This document shows, one piece after another, positions 1-8,710 of a stretch of 36,900 nucleotides of DNA. The notes beneath the pieces were generated by a model. The model was given only the letters and a program-made list of their open reading frames with translations, searched no databases and had not been told where the DNA came from. The position numbers were made by a program, and so were the translations under genes. Source of the stretch: Deltaproteobacteria bacterium (GTDB lineage Bacteria > Desulfobacterota > Syntrophobacteria > BM002); NCBI GenBank assembly GCA_020353215.1, contig CP070692.1, forward strand, positions 245,133-282,032, read 5' to 3'. Position 1 is the first letter of the stretch. Every line of letters starts with the position of its first letter.

Positions 1-138
1 TTCAATCCCGACGGTACCTGCAGCACGGGTACCATTTACCTGCACAACCGCAAAGGTCGAACTTGCGCTATCCGTCTGCGCTATACCGGGTTCGCTCAAC
101 TCTGGCGTCACGATGGTTCCGGGTGGGAGCGGAGGTAG
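1..138 (+). CDS. GspH/FimT-like pseudopilin, C-terminal fragment (cut by window edge)
   Basis: Frame 1 is open from the first base to a TAG at 136-138 and gives 45 residues beginning FNPDGTCSTGT. The pattern of a Phe-x-x-Asp-Gly-Thr strand, then a Gly-Thr-Ile-Tyr-Leu strand, then a basic tail with a Gly-Phe-Ala-Gln-Leu-Trp segment is the usual end of the GspH/FimT pseudopilin domain, the beta-sheet head of a minor pilin of type IV pili or type II secretion. The N-terminal helix and prepilin peptidase site lie outside the window. A second FimT-like gene starts at 714, so the two would be tandem paralogues. The family call rests on a short fragment and is moderate. Confidence 0.55.
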   Translation, partial: FNPDGTCSTGTIYLHNRKGRTCAIRLRYTGFAQLWRHDGSGWERR

Positions 139-713
139 GTCGTTATGCGTATCCACTATGCAGTGGAGTCGTTAGGCACCGAGCGGAATAATTGTAACAT
201 CTGCCTTCCCTGTCAAAAGTCCCACTTCTTATTCGCGCCTTCTTACAAAAGCTCCCAAAACCCCCTCTCCCTTGAGGGTGTATAGACTGGAGTCAAGGGT
301 TACAGACGTTCGGGGACATAGGTTACACTTTTTTAGTTTTAGCCCGGATGTTTCATGAGCTGGTTCCAATAGCCCAAAAGATAGAAATCGTTAGAGGAAT
401 CCCTGGAGGATGCGAAACTTGGGTTGCAGCTATAAAAAAAGTTTATAGTTGAAATTTATTTAATACGTCTCTTCGCGTAGATTATGTCAGTTGGAAAAAT
501 CCTGAGAAGTATTTGGTCAGAGTGGTTAATTTTTCGGCTTTATTTCCAATACGTTAAGGGAGTAAAGGCATCCTTTCCTGCTGTTCTGTCTTCCTGGCAT
601 GCCTTATGCAAATTGTGAGGTGGTCCGAAATGGCCCGAAGGCAGAGACCGAGCTTGTATTATGGAAGGTAAGTCGGACTTTGACCGTTGGCGGTAACAGA
701 TTGAAACCTAATA
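139..713. other. 575-bp intergenic region upstream of the minor-pilin operon
   Basis: I see no convincing gene here. A small hairpin (TCCACT, loop ATGC, AGTGGA; 152-167) follows the truncated pseudopilin and could end its transcript, but it has no T-run. The middle (about 425-550) is AT-rich. A sigma-54 type promoter is marked separately at 595-610. The segment near 313-335 (GGGGACATAGGTTACACTT) resembles the kind of sequence seen at insertion-sequence ends, but no partner end or transposase is present. Confidence 0.5.
595..610 (+). promoter_or_regulatory. Putative sigma-54 (-24/-12) promoter of the minor-pilin operon
   Basis: The sequence TGGCATGCCTTATGCA matches the RpoN consensus TGGCACG-N4-TTGCA: GG and GC are separated by exactly 10 bases, and only the C at position 6 and the first T of TTGCA differ. 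It points toward fimT, about 100 bp away. Pilin genes of many proteobacteria use sigma-54 with an NtrC-type activator, and such an activator is encoded at 10971-12359. The link to that activator is inference. Confidence 0.55.
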
Positions 714-1262
714 ATGGATCTTAGGATGATGAAAAGAGTTTTTGGTACCAAATGTAGGGGCATGACCGTCGTGGAGCTCGTGGTGACCATCGGTCTTCTC
801 GCAACCGCGGCAGCGTTCGCTGCGCCCAACATCATAGAGTGGTTGCCAAACTATCGCTTGAATGCTGCGGCCAGGGACATGGTCAATCACATGAACAGGG
901 CCAAGTCATCGGCACTCAAAAACGACTGCTACGGAGTAATCACATTTGATCTGGACATCTCCGGGACCACTTATGACTATGTGATCTACCTAGATCGTAA
1001 CAAAGATCTGCAGTATGACTCCAGTGAGACAATCCTGTTCCTGGTGAATTTCAATACCGACTACAGCCAGAGCGTGTCCCTCGCCAGCGTACCAACCTTC
1101 CCCAACAATGGCAATGGCCGCCCCACCCTTGCCTTTAACCGGAGAGGATTAACTATCGTTGCCGGGGGAGGTCTGGCCTCGGGCACGGTGGACCTGATCA
1201 ATACCAATGGTAAGACCAAACAAATTACCGTTTCTGCGGTTGGAGGACTGAGGATTTCATAA
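714..1262 (+). CDS. fimT: Type IV pilus minor pilin, GspH/FimT family
   Basis: A 182-residue prepilin-like protein. After a short basic leader, a class III signal reads CRG then MTVVELVVT: Gly at -1, Glu at +5, followed by a hydrophobic helix. PilD is expected to cut and N-methylate it. The head domain ends with LAFNRRG and a Gly-Lys-Thr-Lys-Gln-Ile-Thr-Val strand, typical of GspH/FimT. Minor pilins of this class help prime pilus assembly in the inner membrane. Three in-frame ATGs (714, 726, 729) are possible starts; none has a well-spaced ribosome binding site, so the exact start is open. The stop overlaps the ATG of the next gene by one base, indicating translational coupling in a fimT-pilW-pilV-pilX-pilY1 operon. 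Confidence 0.85.
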   Translation: MDLRMMKRVFGTKCRGMTVVELVVTIGLLATAAAFAAPNIIEWLPNYRLNAAARDMVNHMNRAKSSALKNDCYGVITFDLDISGTTYDYVIYLDRNKDLQYDSSETILFLVNFNTDYSQSVSLASVPTFPNNGNGRPTLAFNRRGLTIVAGGGLASGTVDLINTNGKTKQITVSAVGGLRIS

Positions 1263-2101
1263 TGGATGACTTCAGAAGGACAAAGCGGTTTATAGATACG
1301 AGAGGGTTTACCTTAGTTGAAATCCTTGTGACTCTGGCCATTGCGGCATTAGTTACCGCCGCCATCTACAATCTTTTCATCAAACAGAATAGAACCTACA
1401 TCGTCCAGGATGAGGTTGCTGAAATGCAACAAAACCTGCGGGCAGCCATAGATATCATGGTGAACGAATTGAGGATGGCAGGGTTGGACCCGTCGGGAAA
1501 TGCGGAATCTGCAATTGTATCCGTTGGCGGCAATAGCGTGAACTTTACCGCGGACCTCACCGGCGGAGAAAGTGACGGTATCGACAATGATGGTGATGGC
1601 TACACCGATGAACCTGATGAGACTTTCGACGGCGTTCTCAGCATTCCCGGCGACGATATTACCTACTCTCTGGTTGGCGGAAATTTACGGAGAGACGACG
1701 GGACCGGCGCCCAGATCCTGGTCGAAAACATAGAGGCCCTGAGCTTCGCTTATGCCTATGACAACGACAACGATGGCCTGCTGGATACCGCCGGCGGTAA
1801 TGTCATTTGGGCCGTAGACAAGGACAACGACAACGACCTGGATCACAATCTGGACACGGACACGGACGGGGATATCGATGTTGACGACAATCCCGCCGGA
1901 ACCGCATTGCCCGCCGACGTAATGCTCGACAGAATAATGGCGGTGCGGATATGGCTCCTTGCCAGAACAGGCATGGAAGACACTGAGTTCACTGACCCGG
2001 ATACATACCTAGTCGCGGGCCAGGCTCCCTACGCTCCGAATGACGGTTACAGACGCCGCCTGTTAACAGCAACAGTTAAGTTCAGAAACTTGGGGTTATA
2101 G
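1262..2101 (+). CDS. pilW: Type IV pilus minor pilin PilW-like, with Asp-rich calcium-type loops
   Basis: A 279-residue prepilin. The cleavage motif TRG then FTLVEILVTLA (Glu at +5) is followed by a membrane helix to about residue 38, and the next segment (QQNLRAAIDIMVNELRMAG) is typical of PilW/GspJ-like minor pilins. Three Asp/Asn/Gly-rich stretches stand out: residues 105-120 (DGIDNDGDGYTDEPDE), 167-175 (DNDNDGLLD) and 186-209. They match DxDxDG calcium-binding loops of thrombospondin-3 or dockerin type, unusual in number for a minor pilin. The gene starts inside the fimT stop and ends 2 bp before pilV. It probably acts in the priming complex under PilY1. Assignment as PilW rather than another minor pilin rests on order and the N-terminal segment. 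Confidence 0.82.
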   Translation: MDDFRRTKRFIDTRGFTLVEILVTLAIAALVTAAIYNLFIKQNRTYIVQDEVAEMQQNLRAAIDIMVNELRMAGLDPSGNAESAIVSVGGNSVNFTADLTGGESDGIDNDGDGYTDEPDETFDGVLSIPGDDITYSLVGGNLRRDDGTGAQILVENIEALSFAYAYDNDNDGLLDTAGGNVIWAVDKDNDNDLDHNLDTDTDGDIDVDDNPAGTALPADVMLDRIMAVRIWLLARTGMEDTEFTDPDTYLVAGQAPYAPNDGYRRRLLTATVKFRNLGL

Positions 2102-2103
2102 TA

Positions 2104-2544
2104 GTGATGAACAAAGCACATGAAAACGGCTTTACCCTCTTGGAAATCCTGGTGGCCATTTCCATATTCGCCATTGGCCTGCTGGCGGTGGCCTCCATGC
2201 AACTGTCTTCCATCCGGGTGAATGCTTTTGCCGGCGATCTCACCCAAGCAACCACGGTGGCCCAGACCAAGTTGGAAGAACTGGTGGCCATTCCCTACAA
2301 TGATCCCGCAGATGACACGCAGATTCATCCACTGTTGGTCGACGGTACGGGGATAAACGACGGGCTGGCCGGCTTGGATGATACCGGCCCTGCCGACCAG
2401 ACGGAAAATGTTGGTATCTACCAGGTTTTCTGGAATACGGCTGTTGACCAACCGATTACCGACACCATGACCATACGGGTAATTGTGAGGTGGACGGACA
2501 AGGGCATGCAGAAACGTGTGGTCCTTGACCACATACAAGCCTAA
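2104..2544 (+). CDS. pilV: Type IV pilus minor pilin PilV-like
   Basis: A 146-residue prepilin with the processing site ENG then FTLLEILVAISIFAIG; Glu is at +5. The run AIGLLAVASMQL is the classical PilV/GspI helix continuation. The rest is a small head ending in a basic strand (RVIVRWTDKG). Either GTG at 2104 or the adjacent ATG at 2107 can start it; both lie just behind the pilW stop, so coupled translation is likely. PilV-type minor pilins join PilW and PilX in the pilus-initiating complex. The head domain is short but complete, and no break in frame is seen. Confidence 0.85.
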   Translation: MMNKAHENGFTLLEILVAISIFAIGLLAVASMQLSSIRVNAFAGDLTQATTVAQTKLEELVAIPYNDPADDTQIHPLLVDGTGINDGLAGLDDTGPADQTENVGIYQVFWNTAVDQPITDTMTIRVIVRWTDKGMQKRVVLDHIQA

Positions 2545-2584
2545 GGTATGTAAGCCCGTCGCACTGGGCAACGATGCGGAAAGG

Positions 2585-3085
2585 ATGGAACTCGTGAACA
2601 GAGCACTCGATCGCGTAAGAAATGAAGATGGCTCGGTACTGGTGATTGTCATGTTGATGCTGGTGCTCCTGACCTTTATCGGCATGGCGGCAACCACGAC
2701 GAGCACCACAGAAGTGCAGATCGCGGGAAACATGAAGGTCTACAAGCGGAACCTCTACCGGGCTGAAGCCGGGGCGATTGTCGCGGGTCAACAGTTAGAA
2801 AACGCCACCGTAGACGAGCTGACAAATTGGGGTCCTGATTGGCTGAATGTGCCGTCGGACTTACCTCGCCCCGATAAGATGATCAACGTCAACAACTGGG
2901 TGGCAGCCCATTCCGTACAGGCAATAGATACCGAAAACCGTTACCTGGTGCTGGATTTGGGAATTGACAACCAGGCCTCCCTGGACATGAGCGGAACCAT
3001 GGTCCACAAGTACTATATCTACGGTCGGTCTAATGCAAATAAAGGCCTGGCCTTAGTGGAAATGGGTTACAGGAGGCGCTTCTAG
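2585..3085 (+). CDS. pilX: PilX-like pilus assembly protein
   Basis: About 166 residues from the ATG at 2585. The N-terminus reads NEDGSVLVIVMLMLVLLTFIG, the PilX_N pattern: a Gly-Ser-x-Leu helix with no Glu at +5, followed by TTSTTEVQIAGN and a RNLYRAEAG segment common to PilX/GspK-like proteins. The open frame extends upstream to a GTG at 2516 inside pilV, but that would add a non-homologous hydrophilic leader. A GTG at 2594 with AGG about 9 bases upstream is another possible start. The protein is expected in the inner membrane as part of the minor-pilin complex that displays PilY1. It lies between pilV and pilY1, the usual order. Confidence 0.8.
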   Translation: MELVNRALDRVRNEDGSVLVIVMLMLVLLTFIGMAATTTSTTEVQIAGNMKVYKRNLYRAEAGAIVAGQQLENATVDELTNWGPDWLNVPSDLPRPDKMINVNNWVAAHSVQAIDTENRYLVLDLGIDNQASLDMSGTMVHKYYIYGRSNANKGLALVEMGYRRRF

Positions 3086-3149
3086 TGCCATTCGTTGGAA
3101 AGGCTGCAGCCTCCTCAGTGGTAAGAACCTGAATATAGGTGGGCACACC

Positions 3150-6100
3150 ATGGCTATTACCAGTAAGAACAGGCGCACTGTATCAATAGTTCAAACTGGC
3201 AGGACATTTTGGCGACTGGTCATAATGTCCACCCTCTGTCTGGCACTCTTCCTCGTATGTTTCGGCGGCGTTGCTGAGGCCAGCAGGATCCGGGTGTACA
3301 TCGAGCCTGTGGAAGCACGTGATGCAGGGGCTCAATGGAGGATGCGCAACGTCACTAGTGGTGGATCGTGGTCAGCTTGGCTGAATTCAGGAGACCACCG
3401 TAACGTACGGGGCGATCGCACATACGAAATAGAATTCAAGGACATTAGCGCTGGTTCTCCTTGTTCGAGGCCCGCTAATGTTACCTTTGATGGTTGGTGG
3501 GTGGGGACCAGAACCTTAACACAAGTGGCTGGTCCCGATGCTGGAACGTATACCTGTGTATCTCATACCATAACCTCGAGTGCAGGAGCCGGCGGCAGTA
3601 TCGCCCCATTCGGAGCTGTTGCCGTCGCAGACGGAGGCGACCAAACCTTTACCATAACGCCGGATGGAGGCTATCGTGTGCTCGATGTGACGGTGGATGG
3701 GGCGTCAGTTGGCGTGGTAACCAGCTATCCATTCACCGGTGTTATTGGCGACCACACGATCCACGCAGACTTTGAAAGCACTCCCACTTATACCATATCC
3801 GTGACTGCCAACGCCGGTGGGAGTTTCTCCCCGCCGAGCCCAATTACTGTCAGCGAAGGAGACAATCAGTCCATAACCATAACCGCCGATTCCGGCTATC
3901 ATATCCAAGACGTAGCCGTGGATGGCAGTTCAGTGGGTGCGATCAGCCCGGTTTCCTTTACGAATGTGACCGCGAATCATACCGTCACCATAACCTTTGA
4001 AGCAAATGCTTCTTACACCATAACAGCCACTGCAGGAGCCAACGGCAGTATCTCACCGGAAGGCTCAGTGACGGTTCTGGAGGGAGAGGAACCGACCTTC
4101 TCCATCGCGGCAAATCTGGGCTACGAAATATCCGATGTAACCGTGGATGGGGTCTCCCAGGGCGCCATCAGTACGTACACCTTCCCGCCTGTTACCGCAG
4201 ACGGCCATACCATAAGCGCGACTTTTTCTGTATCTGTTGCGCCACCGGCTTCATGCCTGGACGTCGCCGATTCCCCTCTGAGCACCCAGCTTCGGGCGGC
4301 TCCAGCCAACATCATGTTCGTCCTTGACGACTCCGGGAGCATGGACTGGGAGATGATGGTGGATGAAGCCGACGGAACGTATCACTACTCCAACAATGAA
4401 TACGTCTACGTCTTCGATATGTCAGACAATGTGTACACTAGCTATGATACTCTTGATAGCACCACCAAAGCCCACTGGAAACCGCAGTGTTCGACCTATA
4501 ACAAGGTATACTACAACCCGAAAGTCACTTACCAACCGTGGCCGCTCAAGTCCGATGCAACTCCCACGGCTGCCAGATCCAATCCAAACAACGCCAGCCC
4601 CACATTGGATCTCACTGCCGAGTATTATTCCATCAGCAACAGTATCGTGATTGACGAAAGGGATGCGGAGTTCACCGAGGTCGGCAGTTGGAGCGAAGGC
4701 GTTGATCAGCTTTGGGAAGCTTATCCGGAACCCGACAATGGCCAGCATTACAGGGTGACGACCGGCACTTGCACCACCCAGACTGCAACTTGGACCCCGA
4801 GCCTCACCGCAGGAGACTACGAGGTGCGGGCCTGGTGGCGGGACGATAGTGGTTATTCCACAGCGGCGCCCTTTACCATCAATCATTCGGGAGGGTCGAC
4901 AACGGTCACGAAGGATCAGACGAATTATGATTCACAATGGAACAGTCTCGGCAACTTTCACTTCGACGGGATTTCGGGAGACGTGACCCTTTCCTGTGAC
5001 CCGGGTGACTCGAGTAAGGAGGTGTGCGCCGATGCGGTGGAGTTCGTGCCTGCGGACGCCGTGATCAGCATCAAGAATGCGCACTACTTCACCTGGCATG
5101 ATGCCAACACCAACGATGCGGTGGATAGCGGTGAAGTCTATCTCATAAACATAGACAGCGACGATTCGGAGATCGAGTACTGGCAGTGGGACGGCAACGG
5201 AACCAGCGTTACGGAAAGCGGCACCAGTTTCACCCGAATCATGAGCCCCCCAACGGCAATCATTCCCAAGAATGAGGATTGGACTAACCGCACCTACCAG
5301 CAGGAGCTGCAGAACTTTGCCAACTGGTTTTCCTATTATAGAAGACGAGAGTTGACCACCAAAGCTGCAGTTGCCAATGTCATCGACGAGATGCAGGGAG
5401 TTCAGGTGGGTTTTCTCTCCATTCACGATCGGTTGAAGCAGACCGTCCTCAAGGTGAAAATCCAGGAAGGAGCCACCCTTGAGGACAATACCAGCACGCT
5501 GCTGACATCGATGTACGCCAACTATAACTCCAACAGCGGCACACCGCTGAGAAACGCCCTGGATAATGTCGGTGAGTATTACCATCAAAATGACGGCAGA
5601 ACGGGCGGGTTGGGCAGCTCTCCCTATGCCAGCGCTGCTGACGGCGGCGAGTGCCAGCAGGCTTTCGCCATTGCCATGACAGATGGGTTCTATAACGGCA
5701 GCAGCCCTGGGGTGGGAAATCAGGATAATGGTCTGGGTGATCCTTATGAGGATAACTACTCGGACACCCTTGCAGATGTGGCCATGAAGTATTACAAGAA
5801 CGACCTCTCCTCGGGCCTGGATGACCTGGTGCCGACAAACTTCTATGACCAGGCCACCTATCAGCACATGGTCACCTATGGGGTGTCCTTTGGGGTCACC
5901 GGAAACCTGAACCCTGACGATTACGATCTGTTCCACAGCAACCCTGCCCAGAGGGTTTACCCCACCTGGCCTAACCCCTCAAACGGCGATCAGCAGAAAA
6001 TAGACGATCTCTGGCACGCTTCCGTGAACGGCAGAGGCTCCTTCTTGAGCGCCTCTGATCCCCAAGAACTGATCGATTCATTGCTCGGCGTCCTGCAGAA

Positions 6101-8159
6101 TATTGAATCCAGGGTCGTGTCCGACGCCTCGGTGTCCATCAACGGAGAAGAACTGCACGCCGGCACCACCATGTTCCAGTCCAGTTACTCAGCAGACGGC
6201 TGGACAGGGGATGTGAAGGCCTATGGGGTGGATCAAGTAACAGGAGAGGTACTGCGAGACACTTACGTCTGGTCTGCCGCCGAACAACTGGATGGTATCG
6301 ACTGGGACACCGGCAGAGAAATTGCCACCTACACCGGTACGGCAGGTATACCATTCAGGTGGGCAAATCTGGACAACTCGCCAATCGTAAGACACCCCAC
6401 CCTTGGCCTCATTGGTCAGCAGGATGCCCTGAACAATGACCCGACCGTTCTCGATTATATACGGGGTGATCATTCCCTTGAAGCCCATGGGGATCCGGGG
6501 GGCTCTTTCAGGGATCGTATCTCTGAGCTCGGGGATATCATCCACTCGGCACCACTCTATGAAGACGGTGTCCTCTATGTTGGCGGAAATGACGGCATGC
6601 TCCACGCCTTCGATGCAACCACCGGTTTGCAACTCTTTGCTTATGTGCCCAATCTTGTCTTCCCGCAACTGATTGATCTAGTGGATACATCCTATACCCA
6701 TAAGTTTTATGCTGACCTGACTCCTTTTGCCAAAAGAATCAGCAGCTCCCTTTCCATGCTGGTGGGGGGCTTGGGCAAAGGGGGAAGGGGATACTATGCC
6801 CTGGACATCACCAACCCTGCAAGCAATACGGAGTCTAACGCCGCTTCGTGGGTAAAGTGGGAATTCCCGAGGTTCGATACCGACGGTGCCGATATCAATG
6901 ATCTCGGTTACAGCTATAGCAAGGCCTTCATCGTTCGCTCCAATGATGCCAGCGTCGACTCAGGCACCTCCACTGAAGGCTGGGTAGTAATTTTCGGTAA
7001 CGGTTACAACAGCACAACCGGCAACGCCGTGCTCTTTATCCTCAAGGCTTCGGACGGCTCGGTGGTAAAGAAGTTAGACGTGGGAGTAGGCGGTTGCAAT
7101 GGCCTTTCAACTCCTGTTCTGATTGACGTTGACAACGACCACAAGGTGGACTACGTGTATGCTGGAGATCTGCAAGGCAACATGTGGAAGTTTGACCTGA
7201 CCGACTCCAGCAAGAACAACTGGGAAGTGGCCTATAAGGACGGTGCAACACCAAAGCCTCTGTTTCAGGCCAAAGACGCCAACGGGAACCCCCAGGCGAT
7301 CACCACCAAGCCTGATGTCATGAGACACTGTGAAAAACACGGCTATCTGGTGGTTTTTGGCACCGGAAAGTACCTCGGAACCACGGATTTTTCCAACAAC
7401 GGCACCCACACCATATACGGAATCTGGGACTACGGGGATGACAGTGACGATCGCGAATACCTCGGGTCTTTCGATAGAAGCTCAACACCCCAACTCTCGA
7501 ACCAGCCGGATACGGTCAAACTGCTGGCACAAAGTGAAGTTGACTGGAGGGAAGTGAGCGGTCACAACCTGAGGACGTTGAGTGATAACGAGCCGGATTG
7601 GGGAACTATTAGCGACAATGTAGATACGCATGCGGATTCCAACCAGAATCAGAGTGAGTCTGAGCATCCGAACCCCGGTATCGATCCAGCCGATACGGAG
7701 ACCACCGAGGTGCATGCGGGATGGTATTTTGACCTTCCCCTCAATCAAGGGGGGCCGCGTCACGAGCGGGTGATTGGAGATCTCATGATCAGAGACGGGA
7801 ACTTAATCGTGACCTCATTTGCTCCTGCGGACTCGGCTTGCTCGGCCGGGGGGAGTTCAGTCATTCATGAATTGAACCCCTGCTCCGGATCCAGGCTCGA
7901 TAAGCCCCATTTGGATATAAATGGTGATGGGACAATAGATGATAACGACCTCATTAACATCGGCACGCCGGAAGACCCGGTCTGGGTGGCCCCGTCCGGC
8001 CTGGAGCGTCAGGGTAAACTCTACCCTCCGGTCATATTGAGAATGCCGGGTGGACGGGAAGAGATGAAGTATTTCAGCACCACCACCGGGACCATAGAAA
8101 TGGTTAAGGAGAAAGCTGAAAGGCGCGGGCTTTACTACTGGAGGGCGTTCCAAGATTAA
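3150..8159 (+). CDS. pilY1: PilY1-family pilus tip adhesin/assembly protein with extra domains
   Basis: A 1669-residue secreted protein. The start has an AGGTGGG ribosome site, and a signal peptide with a hydrophobic core (about residues 21-40) ends near VAEA. Residues ~135-360 hold three tandem ~70-residue beta repeats (AGAGGSIAP..., NAGGSFSPP..., GANGSISPE...) of the divergent InlB B-repeat type. A von Willebrand A domain starts near residue 386 with MIDAS residues D393-x-S395-x-S397. It is interrupted at about 495-633 by a golvesin/xanthan-lyase-like beta domain (VGSW, AWWRDDSGY, DQTNYDSQWNSLG, ADAVEF). The C-terminal half is the PilY1 beta-propeller (GGNDGMLHAFDATTG, VGGLGKGGRGYYALD) with the calcium loop D1326-VDNDHKV-D1334. 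An EF-hand-like DINGDGTIDDND loop lies near the C-terminus. PilY1 controls pilus extension and surface attachment. The extra beta domains suggest an adhesin role. Confidence 0.92.
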   Translation: MAITSKNRRTVSIVQTGRTFWRLVIMSTLCLALFLVCFGGVAEASRIRVYIEPVEARDAGAQWRMRNVTSGGSWSAWLNSGDHRNVRGDRTYEIEFKDISAGSPCSRPANVTFDGWWVGTRTLTQVAGPDAGTYTCVSHTITSSAGAGGSIAPFGAVAVADGGDQTFTITPDGGYRVLDVTVDGASVGVVTSYPFTGVIGDHTIHADFESTPTYTISVTANAGGSFSPPSPITVSEGDNQSITITADSGYHIQDVAVDGSSVGAISPVSFTNVTANHTVTITFEANASYTITATAGANGSISPEGSVTVLEGEEPTFSIAANLGYEISDVTVDGVSQGAISTYTFPPVTADGHTISATFSVSVAPPASCLDVADSPLSTQLRAAPANIMFVLDDSGSMDWEMMVDEADGTYHYSNNEYVYVFDMSDNVYTSYDTLDSTTKAHWKPQCSTYNKVYYNPKVTYQPWPLKSDATPTAARSNPNNASPTLDLTAEYYSISNSIVIDERDAEFTEVGSWSEGVDQLWEAYPEPDNGQHYRVTTGTCTTQTATWTPSLTAGDYEVRAWWRDDSGYSTAAPFTINHSGGSTTVTKDQTNYDSQWNSLGNFHFDGISGDVTLSCDPGDSSKEVCADAVEFVPADAVISIKNAHYFTWHDANTNDAVDSGEVYLINIDSDDSEIEYWQWDGNGTSVTESGTSFTRIMSPPTAIIPKNEDWTNRTYQQELQNFANWFSYYRRRELTTKAAVANVIDEMQGVQVGFLSIHDRLKQTVLKVKIQEGATLEDNTSTLLTSMYANYNSNSGTPLRNALDNVGEYYHQNDGRTGGLGSSPYASAADGGECQQAFAIAMTDGFYNGSSPGVGNQDNGLGDPYEDNYSDTLADVAMKYYKNDLSSGLDDLVPTNFYDQATYQHMVTYGVSFGVTGNLNPDDYDLFHSNPAQRVYPTWPNPSNGDQQKIDDLWHASVNGRGSFLSASDPQELIDSLLGVLQNIESRVVSDASVSINGEELHAGTTMFQSSYSADGWTGDVKAYGVDQVTGEVLRDTYVWSAAEQLDGIDWDTGREIATYTGTAGIPFRWANLDNSPIVRHPTLGLIGQQDALNNDPTVLDYIRGDHSLEAHGDPGGSFRDRISELGDIIHSAPLYEDGVLYVGGNDGMLHAFDATTGLQLFAYVPNLVFPQLIDLVDTSYTHKFYADLTPFAKRISSSLSMLVGGLGKGGRGYYALDITNPASNTESNAASWVKWEFPRFDTDGADINDLGYSYSKAFIVRSNDASVDSGTSTEGWVVIFGNGYNSTTGNAVLFILKASDGSVVKKLDVGVGGCNGLSTPVLIDVDNDHKVDYVYAGDLQGNMWKFDLTDSSKNNWEVAYKDGATPKPLFQAKDANGNPQAITTKPDVMRHCEKHGYLVVFGTGKYLGTTDFSNNGTHTIYGIWDYGDDSDDREYLGSFDRSSTPQLSNQPDTVKLLAQSEVDWREVSGHNLRTLSDNEPDWGTISDNVDTHADSNQNQSESEHPNPGIDPADTETTEVHAGWYFDLPLNQGGPRHERVIGDLMIRDGNLIVTSFAPADSACSAGGSSVIHELNPCSGSRLDKPHLDINGDGTIDDNDLINIGTPEDPVWVAPSGLERQGKLYPPVILRMPGGREEMKYFSTTTGTIEMVKEKAERRGLYYWRAFQD

Positions 8160-8225
8160 TTTGCCCATCCGGTCATGAGAGGATCATCTGTGCATTGGAT
8201 GAAGATATCCGAGGAGGATTTGGCA

Positions 8226-8615
8226 ATGTCGCCTTCAAACAAAGAGCGTTTTGTGCTGGGAATCGGATTGATCTCGATATTCTTTGTTGTGGTTACCTCA
8301 GCAGGCTTCTTGCCTTGCGTCTCGGCTCAAGAAACAGAGGTCAAGATAAAGGAGATCAAACCGGCGGCCCCATTCCAAACCAAAGAGGGAGTTGAGTTTC
8401 CCGAGGAGTTTGACGGAAAGGGTCGGATCGATCGGGTGGGGCAGGATGAGTTCGTCATTGCCGACAAACTACTCAAGTTTTCCTTTGGAGTGAGATTCCA
8501 TACACAGACCCGGAGAAATGTATCCAGGTACAATTTCAGTGAAGGTGATTTCGTGGGCTATCTGAAAAATGAAAGAAACGAACTTGTGGCGGTATGGAAG
8601 TTAACAAACCCATGA
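8226..8615 (+). CDS. Small exported protein of unknown function in the pilin operon
   Basis: A 129-residue protein. The ATG at 8226 is preferred because GAGGAGGA lies 7 bases upstream; the open frame reaches back to 8175 without a good site. A signal peptide (hydrophobic core VLGIGLISIFFVVVTSAGF, likely cut after VSA) precedes a charged linker. Next comes a compact ~65-residue domain with alternating strands (GKGRIDRVGQDEFVIADK, a SFGVRFHTQT segment, FSEGDFVGYLKNERNEL, VAVWKL). This looks like a small beta-barrel, perhaps OB-like; that is a fold guess only. It follows pilY1 by 66 bp, so co-transcription and a pilus-related periplasmic role are likely. I do not recognise a characterised family. 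Confidence 0.7.
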   Translation: MSPSNKERFVLGIGLISIFFVVVTSAGFLPCVSAQETEVKIKEIKPAAPFQTKEGVEFPEEFDGKGRIDRVGQDEFVIADKLLKFSFGVRFHTQTRRNVSRYNFSEGDFVGYLKNERNELVAVWKLTNP

Positions 8616-8710
8616 AATATAGTATAGTCAATGACTAAATCAATCCAACCGGTTTCCTGGCAACTGAACTGACAAGCTTGAACTGGTGTTTAACCGGAAA
8701 CACCTTATAG

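Noticed and set aside
322-334. GTTACACTTTTT shared by 322-333 and 14798-14809 as a common regulatory box or transposon end
   Set aside because: Identical 12-mers are expected by chance in 37 kb; the surroundings differ and no transposase is present.
4932-5936. Long minus-strand open frame opposite pilY1 (334 codons)
   Set aside because: Lies wholly within the well-supported pilY1 domains, has no family features and follows the codon bias of the opposite strand.
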